Notes under the pieces: generated by a model
Told to the model about the DNA's origin: nothing
Database searches by the model: none
The model's input: only the letters and a program-made list of their open reading frames with translations
Program-made: the position numbers and the translations under genes
Shown here: positions 1 to 7,186 of the stretch, piece after piece
How positions within the stretch are numbered: the stretch's first letter is position 1
Layout of the letters: each line of letters opens with the position of its first letter
Source of the DNA: Marinilabiliales bacterium
GTDB lineage: Bacteria > Bacteroidota > Bacteroidia > Bacteroidales > F082
Direction: 5' to 3'
Assembly (NCBI GenBank): GCA_002869465.1
Contig: PKSW01000277.1
Span: 1-11,739, forward strand
DNA: 11,739 bases

Positions 1-353
1 AAATAGGGATCCAGCCCATAGTTGTCAGAAACATGTAAGAATCCTCCCGAAATCAAATAATTCCTCAGGTTTTCTGCTTCATCAGGATTGAGTATGATAT
101 TTCCATGACCTGTCATGTGAACGAACGGATAATTAAATATTTCCGTACTACCCACCTCAACAGTGGCAATATCAGGATCAATATCTGTATTCAGGTTTTT
201 GTTGCAATATTTTACAAGGTTGGGGAGCGAAGTAGGATTGGCATACCAGTCGCCGCCGCCATTATATTTCAGCAGTGCAATTTTCACCTCCTGCGCATTT
301 GTAGCTGGCAAATTGATAATTAATAGGATGAATATGGAGAAATAGAACTTCAT
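1..353 (-). CDS. DUF4159 domain protein, exported, 5' part only
   Basis: The gene starts at the ATG at 353-351 and stays open to the window edge, giving 117 N-terminal residues of a protein that I recall is usually a little over 200 long. Residues 1-20 form a signal peptide (Lys2, a hydrophobic core, then ATNA before QEV), so the product should be exported. The mature start EVKIALLKYNGGGDWY, the FVHMTGHGNI block (residues 77-86) and the LISGGFLHVSDNYG block (100-113) are typical of DUF4159 proteins. This family is thought to have a glutamine-amidotransferase-like fold, and its biochemical role is unknown. The gene lies 55 bases downstream of rsmE on the same strand, a pairing I recall from other Bacteroidota, and is probably co-transcribed with it. 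The family call is firm, the function is not. No frameshift is seen in the visible part. Confidence 0.85.
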   Translation of the reverse strand, partial: MKFYFSIFILLIINLPATNAQEVKIALLKYNGGGDWYANPTSLPNLVKYCNKNLNTDIDPDIATVEVGSTEIFNYPFVHMTGHGNIILNPDEAENLRNYLISGGFLHVSDNYGLDPY

Positions 354-408
354 AAATCACTGCAAATATATAAAACGCACATATTGAAAAAATGGTATAT
401 GTATTATT

Positions 409-1122
409 TTAAGAAAGATTAACCAGGTGAACGGTATGGCAAGCCACAACGCCTGCTGTTTCAGTCCGCAAGCGAGACGGTCCGAGTTTAACAAGTATAA
501 ATCCGTTTTCTTTGGCAGTTTCAATCTCTTCCTGGCTGAAATCACCTTCCGGACCGATCAGTATTAAGGTATCCATGCCGGGTTTGCAAATTGTAAAAAG
601 TTCATCCTTCACATTTGCATCCACATAGGCAATGAATTTCTGACCTGAAAAAGGTGTTTTAATGAAGTCTTTAAAATATGTCAATTTATCCAGTTCGGGA
701 TGAAATGATTTGAGAGATTGTTTCACGGCTGCAGTGATCACACGATTCAGGCGATCTACTTTAATTATTTTTCTTTCTGAATGTTCCGTCAACATCGGGT
801 TGATCACATCAACCCCAATTTCTGTGCATTTCTCAAGAAACCATTCAAAGCGGTTGATGTTTTTTGTGGGAGCAATCGCTATTCTTAGCCTATAATCTCG
901 CTGGTCATCTCCTGCTTCCTGATGGATAATCTCAACCTGGCAGCTTCTAGAATCGGGATCCGTAACCACACATTCAAAGATCAACCCTTTACCATTCGTA
1001 ACATATACTTTGTCACCCTTTTGAATGCGTAATACACGAACAAGATGATTTGAGTCATCTTTGTTTAAGGTATGAAAATGCCCGTCAATATCGGGTGAAT
1101 AGAAGAAATTACTTATTGACAA
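409..1122 (-). CDS. rsmE: 16S rRNA (uracil-1498-N3)-methyltransferase RsmE
   Basis: RsmE uses S-adenosylmethionine to methylate N3 of U1498 in 16S rRNA, acting on the assembled small subunit in the cytoplasm. The 237-residue length is normal. The N-terminal PUA-like part carries HLVRVLR (26-32). The SPOUT domain shows EKCTEIGV (97-104), TEHSERK (112-118), the AAVKQS block (131-136), and the two cofactor-knot motifs LIGPEGDFSQEE (188-199) and LGPSRLRTETA (213-223). The start is unusual: the only in-frame start candidate is a TTG at 1122-1120. An in-frame TAA lies five codons upstream and no ATG, GTG or TTG follows before the conserved N-terminus. This TTG lies inside the last codons of the upstream secreted-protein gene, which ends at 1109, so the genes overlap by 14 bases. 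Translation may be coupled. AAAAAGG just upstream of the TTG is a weak, closely spaced purine stretch. Confidence 0.95.
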   Translation of the reverse strand: MSISNFFYSPDIDGHFHTLNKDDSNHLVRVLRIQKGDKVYVTNGKGLIFECVVTDPDSRSCQVEIIHQEAGDDQRDYRLRIAIAPTKNINRFEWFLEKCTEIGVDVINPMLTEHSERKIIKVDRLNRVITAAVKQSLKSFHPELDKLTYFKDFIKTPFSGQKFIAYVDANVKDELFTICKPGMDTLILIGPEGDFSQEEIETAKENGFILVKLGPSRLRTETAGVVACHTVHLVNLS

Positions 1123-4024
1123 CGACCTTTTTTGTTATGATCTGATTATTTGAATTGGTTAACCGGATCAAATATATACCATTTCGCCATTCAGAACCCA
1201 TGTTAATACGGATAGAATTTTCCTGGCTATTCAATCTTTCATTGTGAACCACCTGTCCGATCTTGTTATATATGACCAGTTCTTCAAATATTTGTTCTTC
1301 AGGAATAACCACTGTGAATTTTCCACTATTTGGATTTGGGAAAACCTGGATATCATCTTTGCTAATGATATTAGATTCTACACCCACATATTGACTGATG
1401 GATATATTGTCGATAAACATGGGATTGCCGTAAAAGCTGTAGGTTTCAAAGGCTATTTGAACATCAGGACTTCCCGCCCACTGGCTAATATCAATATCAA
1501 AGCAGGAAGCTCCCCAGCCTGAAATACACCAATCAGAAGCTATCTCCGGCCAGAAATTTTCTGTCATTTCGTGTGTGGCAAAATTGCCGCTTCCATCTTC
1601 GGCGTCAGCAAAAATGCGGGTCCAAGTGGTTCCACAATCATCAGAGATATAAATGATCAATGAGTCGGATACTTCTTCAAGCCTCTTGGCATATGCATGC
1701 TGAAAACTGAGTGAAGCTGAATTTAAACCGTTTAGGTTAAATGGTGGCGAAATGAGGCGGTCACGTTGACCTATGGCAAAATATTCGGTAAAGTTTATGC
1801 CGGCAGCAAATGATCCCGGTGTAGTTCCTCCAATTTCAAAAATCTCCCACGTTTTATCATTATCAGGGTTATCAATGGTCCAGTACTGGCTCCTGAAACC
1901 ATCATCCTCAAATGTCTCGCGGAAGTAAGGCGTATAACCACCTGCCTGAATCAAGGATGTCTTGGTGAGTGCTGATTCACCATTTAGATTCCATGCAGTT
2001 AAGGTGACGTCGAAGGCAGCAGCCTCATTAAATTCAACTTCCGGATGTTGACTTGTTTCATCGGTTCCATTGATAAAAATTACAGATGGAGGATCGAATT
2101 CCCAAAGCCACTGTATCGGGCTGTATTCAGTTTGATCAGTAAATGAAACAACTTCGCCCAAACAAAACACATCCTTATTGGCAGTAAAATTTACACTGGG
2201 TAGAAGAGATGCGCTTACAACCACATAATCTTCTTTAACGAGCGTATCTGTCCCAAGTTCATTTGTGGCAATCAATGTAACGTCAAATTCTCCCTCGCCA
2301 GAATATTGAATGTTTAGAGGGTTTTTTTCGGTTGAGGTTTCGGGTGTTCCCCCTTCAAACGTCCAATGCCACTCGGTAGGAATCCCACTTGTCTCATCGG
2401 TAAAATTAATAGTTTCATTAAGCGGGATTAATGTTTCATTTGCTGTGAAATTAACTACAGGAATCTGCACATATCCAAAAGATGCAATTTGTGTTCTCCA
2501 ATTCCAGCCACCATTTGTGTATTCAGTTGTATACCAAAAAGTCTGATCGTCAACAGGATCTACTGACATCATGGAATAATCTCCCCACCTGTCAATACCT
2601 GTTTGAGAGGCATTTCCTTGTTTAACAATGACCTCGGTAATATCAAAAATACCCGTTCCAGAATTGGCAGAAGTTTGTCCGGATACAGCAATAGAAGGGT
2701 AAAGTGATGTACTTGATATGGAATATCCAACAGCAATATCCCCATTTTGGTTCATGGCAATGCTTCCCATCCAACGGCTATTGCCATCATCAGGGGCAAA
2801 TGTTCCCTGCTGATAAACCTCCCATCCATCGCCATAATTTCTTAGCTCATACCATCTTACTCCTGCTCGTCCACTTCCTGCATTTACTGTATGATTGGTT
2901 AACATCACTTCATAATCATCAAAATTTCTATATTGAAGTCGATACATCAGCCTGTCTGATAGTGTAGCGAGTTTTTGACTGGTTCCCGGTTGAGAAACAA
3001 TAATATTACTATTTGAATATGATTCAACCGGAATACTTGCTACAAAGCTGGCCTGGTTATTAGCACTGTTGTCCCAATCTACGATTGCTTCGTAAAGTCT
3101 TAAAGAGTTATTGCCGCCCCTGATTAAATAAATGGGTTTGTCTTCATCTGGTGATAATGGGCCATCCGCATCAGCTGGTAACAAACTACCTGCTCCTGAA
3201 CCCATATTGAAAAATACCATTTCTGCATCCGGATCGCCTTCAAGCATGGCATTTCTGTCAAGTACACTGATTCCACCTCCGTACCACGAACCATTTAAGA
3301 ATTGGTTAATGGTGAAACAATAGGCGTTATGCCATATTCCAAACTTAGGATAATCGGGCATTTTATCAAACTCATAAGCGTATCGATACCATTCGCCCAA
3401 AGGATCGCTAGTGACTGATACGGCAATTAATTCATAATATGGAGCGTTATTTGATCCGTTAGGTAAGGAAAATTGACTGGCTACCCACCTGTCAGCATAT
3501 TCATCATAAACTACGATGGGGTCTCCATCATTGGTGCCTGACCAAGGTCCGTCAAAGCCATCCCATAAGGCAATATTATTGGCGGGGCCGTATAATAAGT
3601 TACCTTCTTTGTCCCATATGGCAAATCCTTTATTCACCATTTGCATATAATGGTTTAAACCAACATCCCCTTGTGTATCGGGAGGTGCAACTCCGTATGT
3701 ATTTGCTACACCCTCAAAATTTGCCTCGACAGTTGGTTCATTTCTTGAACCGTACATTTGGTCCTGCAATACAGGGTCAGTGCCTGTCAGGTTGCCAGTA
3801 AAATCCTGATCTTTTGCAAAATTAAATTTATTTGGAATGACGTAGTTTTCCCATGATCTGGTATCAGTCCTCATTGAAACCGGTTCAACATCTCTCAGTG
3901 CTTTGGATTTATCAAAATATTTAGCTTTCGTAATTTTTGATGGTTTTACAGTTTGAGCGTTTAAGCCAATGGATGGTATTGTAATAATAATTCCTAATAG
4001 TAATGATGCGATCTTTTTTCTCAT
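1109..4024 (-). CDS. Secreted T9SS-sorted PKD/choice-of-anchor-J protein, tandem copy 1 (971 aa)
   Basis: Last transcribed of three tandem paralogues. A signal peptide (residues 1-23, KK then a hydrophobic core, LNA before QTV) directs Sec export. Residues 110-520 form the main conserved region, rich in W/Y/G blocks: NDGDPI (165-170), MPDYPKFG (222-229), RAGVRWYELR (386-395), RWMGS (417-421), RWGDY (479-483). It resembles a repeat-built beta fold, possibly a propeller, but that is inference. Two PKD domains follow (about 521-604 and 608-695), each with a W-x-W-x-F core. Residues 698-882 look like a choice-of-anchor-J/cleaved-adhesin beta-sandwich. The tail from VFPNPNSGKF (894-903) to the C-terminus is a T9SS type A sorting domain, so the protein should cross the outer membrane and be released or attached at the surface. 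No catalytic motif was recognised; the ligand is unknown. Its 3' end overlaps the rsmE start. Confidence 0.92.
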   Translation of the reverse strand: MRKKIASLLLGIIITIPSIGLNAQTVKPSKITKAKYFDKSKALRDVEPVSMRTDTRSWENYVIPNKFNFAKDQDFTGNLTGTDPVLQDQMYGSRNEPTVEANFEGVANTYGVAPPDTQGDVGLNHYMQMVNKGFAIWDKEGNLLYGPANNIALWDGFDGPWSGTNDGDPIVVYDEYADRWVASQFSLPNGSNNAPYYELIAVSVTSDPLGEWYRYAYEFDKMPDYPKFGIWHNAYCFTINQFLNGSWYGGGISVLDRNAMLEGDPDAEMVFFNMGSGAGSLLPADADGPLSPDEDKPIYLIRGGNNSLRLYEAIVDWDNSANNQASFVASIPVESYSNSNIIVSQPGTSQKLATLSDRLMYRLQYRNFDDYEVMLTNHTVNAGSGRAGVRWYELRNYGDGWEVYQQGTFAPDDGNSRWMGSIAMNQNGDIAVGYSISSTSLYPSIAVSGQTSANSGTGIFDITEVIVKQGNASQTGIDRWGDYSMMSVDPVDDQTFWYTTEYTNGGWNWRTQIASFGYVQIPVVNFTANETLIPLNETINFTDETSGIPTEWHWTFEGGTPETSTEKNPLNIQYSGEGEFDVTLIATNELGTDTLVKEDYVVVSASLLPSVNFTANKDVFCLGEVVSFTDQTEYSPIQWLWEFDPPSVIFINGTDETSQHPEVEFNEAAAFDVTLTAWNLNGESALTKTSLIQAGGYTPYFRETFEDDGFRSQYWTIDNPDNDKTWEIFEIGGTTPGSFAAGINFTEYFAIGQRDRLISPPFNLNGLNSASLSFQHAYAKRLEEVSDSLIIYISDDCGTTWTRIFADAEDGSGNFATHEMTENFWPEIASDWCISGWGASCFDIDISQWAGSPDVQIAFETYSFYGNPMFIDNISISQYVGVESNIISKDDIQVFPNPNSGKFTVVIPEEQIFEELVIYNKIGQVVHNERLNSQENSIRINMGSEWRNGIYLIRLTNSNNQIITKKVVVNK

Positions 4025-4172
4025 GATGAATGATTCGTTTGAATTTAATTTGTGCTATAGAATAATAATTGTCGGTTACAACCTAAAATGCTTACAAGTT
4101 AATTTAAAAAAAATAAAATAATTCGAAGAAAGTCAATTCTGTTAATTAGTTTGATGATAAAATATTGCATTT

Positions 4173-7085
4173 TTAATTGATAATAAGCTTCTTAACTTCC
4201 TGATTGTCATTTCCAATGAATTTAAAGAGATAGATGCCTTTTGAGAGATTCTTGTTTTCATTGATCGAAATGCGTTCCAGTTTTTGAATATCTTTATTAT
4301 AAATACGTCTTCCTTCCATTGTAACAATTTCCATATTTAGGTACAAATGATCTGGAGGCAATTGGATGGTAATTTTTCCATTTGATGGATTAGGATAAAT
4401 ATTTATTCCATCGGTAAAAATGTTTTCAGTCTGCCCAACATATTGCGTAACTATTACATTATCAATAAATAAAGGATTTCCCCAGTAACAATACGATTCG
4501 AATGCAATTTGTACGTCAGACATTCCTGCCCATGGACTGATGTCAATATCAATACATGAAGCGCCCCAACCAGACATACACCAGTCGGATTCTGTTTCAG
4601 GCCAAAAATCTTCTGTTAGCTCATGCGTGGCAAAATTTCCACTTCCATTCTCTCCATCAGCAAAAATTCTTGTCCATGTTTCTCCACAATCATTAGATAT
4701 GTATATGATTAAGGAGTCGGTTGCAGCAGCAAACTTTTTAGCATAAGCATGTTGAAAGCTCAGTACCGCCTGATCAAGACCAGAAAGATTAAATGGAGGT
4801 GAAATCAGGCGATCTCTCGCACCCAGTTCAAGATAATCACTAAAGTTTATACCCATTGAATTATTGCCGGGTGTAGTTCCTCCTGTTTCAAATAATTCCC
4901 ATGTTATATCATCATCAGCATTCTCAATGGTCCATTGATTCTTTATGAGGCCATCGTCTTCAAATGTTTCTATGAAATAAGGTGTAAAACCACCTGAATT
5001 TATGTAGTTACTTTTTGTTAATTCAGCAGGTCCATTTGTATTCCAAGCAGTGAGGGTCACATCATATTCTCCTGCATTAGTGAACAATACCTCAGGATTC
5101 TGGCTATTCTGATTTGTGCCGTTAATAAAAGTTACATTTGAAGGTGAAAATAGCCATTCCCATGAAATGGGATTATAAATTGTTGCATCCGTGAAAATAA
5201 CAGTATCACCTGTGCAGAAACGTAATTTATTAGCTGAAAATTGAACATCAGGTAATAGAGCCGCACTCACTGTAATATAATCTTCAAGTAGCAGAGTGTC
5301 ATCTCCAATATCATTCGAAACAATTAACTGAACATCAAATATACCTTCCTGTGCATAAACAATATCAGATGGGTTTTGATCAGTTGAAGTTTCGGGTTCT
5401 CCTCCATAAAATGTCCAATTCCATGCGTTAGGAGCACCAATAGATTTATCAGTGAAGTCGATGTAATCATTAACCGGTATCAATGTATCAGATGCAATAA
5501 AATCGGCAACAGGTTCCTGATCATAATAGAAAGAGGCAATTCTTGTTCTCCAGTTCCAGCCCCCATTCGTATACTGTGTTGTGTACCAGAAGGTTTTGTC
5601 GTCAGACGGATCAATAGACATCATTGAATAATCACCCCATCTATCAACACCAGTTTGAGATTTGGTTCCCTCGAAAATGCTGGTCTCAGGAATATCAAAT
5701 ACACCTGTTCCCGAATTAGTTGCCGTTTGGCCGGTAAATCTTATGGAAGGATAAGTTGATTGACCTGAAACAGAATATCCGGCCATAAGCACTCCATAAG
5801 AGTTCATGGCAACGCTTCCCATCCATCTGCTGTTTCCGTCATCCGGTGCAAATGTACCTTGTTGATATATTTCCCAGCCTTCGCCGTAATTTCTTAATTC
5901 ATACCACCTTACGCCGGCTCTTCCTCCTCCAACGTTCACGGTGTGATTGGTGACCATCACTTGATATTCTTCAAAATTTCTATATTGGAGACGGTACATT
6001 AAACGGTCTTCCAACGCATCCAGTTTTTGACTTGTGCCGCGTTGCTGAATGGTGATGTTACTATTGGAATATGCAGTAACTGCTATATTACCTACAATTT
6101 CAACAGAAGAGTTATTGGTGTTGTTCCAATCCGCATGTGCTTCCAACAAACGAAGTGATCCTGGTCCCAGGCTGACAAGGTAATTAGGTGAACCTTCAGG
6201 AGGATAAATGGATCCATCTGCATCAGCAGGTAAAAGACTACCATAACCTGAACCTATATCAAAAAGCAGCATTTCAGCATCAGGATCACCATTCAGCATG
6301 GCTTCACGATCCAGAATGCAGACACCACCCCCATGCCATGATCCACTTTCAAACTGGTTTATTGTAAGGTAATATGCATCAGGCCAAACGCCAAATTTTG
6401 GGTAATCAGGCATTTTGTCAAATTCAAAAGCGTAACGATACCATGCACCGGTTGGGTCACTCGTGGCTGATACAGCAACCAATTCATAATAGGGTGCATT
6501 ATTTGAACCGTGAGGTAATGAAAACTGGCTTGCAATCCAGCGATCTGCATATTCATCATATAAAACAATCGGGTCGCCATCATTGGTGCCACTCCAGGGT
6601 CCGGGAAAACCATTCCAAAGGGTGATAATATCGGCCGGTCCGTATACCGTAATACCCGTTTTATTCCAAATTTTAAAACTACTGTTTACAACTTGAAAAT
6701 AATGATCAAAGCTCACATCTCCCTGTGTGTCAGGAGGAGCTACACCAGAAATATTTGAAATGCCATTAAAATTTTCGACAATTTCCGGTTCATTTCTACT
6801 TGCAATTGAACTTTTTTGTAAAAGCGGGTCAGGACCGTCCAGTGAAACCCTGGGACTCACTTTTTCATGAAAATCAAATTTGTTGGGCACCACTCCGTTT
6901 TTCCATTCACTCTTTATCTGGCCAGGAGGGATAGGCTCAACTTCTTTAAGCTGTCGCGAAACGTCGAATTTTACAGCTTTTTTTACTGAACTATACTCAA
7001 AACTTTGAGAAAAAGATAAAAATGGTAAGATGACGAGTAGGAATACAGTCATATTTTTTGCTACAACCTGCTGTTTGAAATCCAT
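4173..7085 (-). CDS. Secreted T9SS-sorted PKD/choice-of-anchor-J protein, tandem copy 2 (970 aa)
   Basis: Middle paralogue, with the same domain order as its neighbours. The signal peptide spans residues 1-26 (cleavage likely at SFS before QSF). The first ATG is preferred over Met12 because only the longer form keeps the positive n-region (Lys4, Lys10). The conserved W/Y/G-rich region covers about 114-521, with NDGDPI from 168 and RAGVRWYELR from 389. PKD domains lie at about 524-606 and 612-698, the choice-of-anchor-J-like domain at 702-884, and the T9SS tail runs from NIYPNP (895-900) to the final KKLIIN. It has two cysteines the others lack at the same sites or at all: Cys866 (in SYCYW) is unique to it, and Cys256 has no matched residue in the other copies. 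Four other cysteines (624, 800, 836, 844) are shared by all three proteins. Leader gap from copy 3 is 101 bases. Likely role: extracellular binding or adhesion, unproven. Confidence 0.92.
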   Translation of the reverse strand: MDFKQQVVAKNMTVFLLVILPFLSFSQSFEYSSVKKAVKFDVSRQLKEVEPIPPGQIKSEWKNGVVPNKFDFHEKVSPRVSLDGPDPLLQKSSIASRNEPEIVENFNGISNISGVAPPDTQGDVSFDHYFQVVNSSFKIWNKTGITVYGPADIITLWNGFPGPWSGTNDGDPIVLYDEYADRWIASQFSLPHGSNNAPYYELVAVSATSDPTGAWYRYAFEFDKMPDYPKFGVWPDAYYLTINQFESGSWHGGGVCILDREAMLNGDPDAEMLLFDIGSGYGSLLPADADGSIYPPEGSPNYLVSLGPGSLRLLEAHADWNNTNNSSVEIVGNIAVTAYSNSNITIQQRGTSQKLDALEDRLMYRLQYRNFEEYQVMVTNHTVNVGGGRAGVRWYELRNYGEGWEIYQQGTFAPDDGNSRWMGSVAMNSYGVLMAGYSVSGQSTYPSIRFTGQTATNSGTGVFDIPETSIFEGTKSQTGVDRWGDYSMMSIDPSDDKTFWYTTQYTNGGWNWRTRIASFYYDQEPVADFIASDTLIPVNDYIDFTDKSIGAPNAWNWTFYGGEPETSTDQNPSDIVYAQEGIFDVQLIVSNDIGDDTLLLEDYITVSAALLPDVQFSANKLRFCTGDTVIFTDATIYNPISWEWLFSPSNVTFINGTNQNSQNPEVLFTNAGEYDVTLTAWNTNGPAELTKSNYINSGGFTPYFIETFEDDGLIKNQWTIENADDDITWELFETGGTTPGNNSMGINFSDYLELGARDRLISPPFNLSGLDQAVLSFQHAYAKKFAAATDSLIIYISNDCGETWTRIFADGENGSGNFATHELTEDFWPETESDWCMSGWGASCIDIDISPWAGMSDVQIAFESYCYWGNPLFIDNVIVTQYVGQTENIFTDGINIYPNPSNGKITIQLPPDHLYLNMEIVTMEGRRIYNKDIQKLERISINENKNLSKGIYLFKFIGNDNQEVKKLIIN

Positions 7086-7186
7086 AATTCTATATTTTGT
7101 TATTTACAAATAAAATGTCTTTATGGCCGATGTACTGTTGATTAATCTGTAAAAGTAATATTTCAGTAGTTTTTAAATCCGAATGT

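Noticed and set aside
105..345. Plus-strand open frames of 60-72 codons near the left edge
   Set aside because: They are antisense to the DUF4159 gene, whose protein has clear family motifs and a signal peptide.
363..370. TATATTTG on the minus strand, an exact TAnnTTTG, before the DUF4159 start
   Set aside because: It lies only nine bases from the ATG, has no TTG at -33 spacing, and sits in very A/T-rich DNA. A chance match is more likely.
4106..4113. Run of eight T's on the minus strand after copy 2, as a possible terminator
   Set aside because: No G/C-containing hairpin precedes it; only short A/T matches are present.
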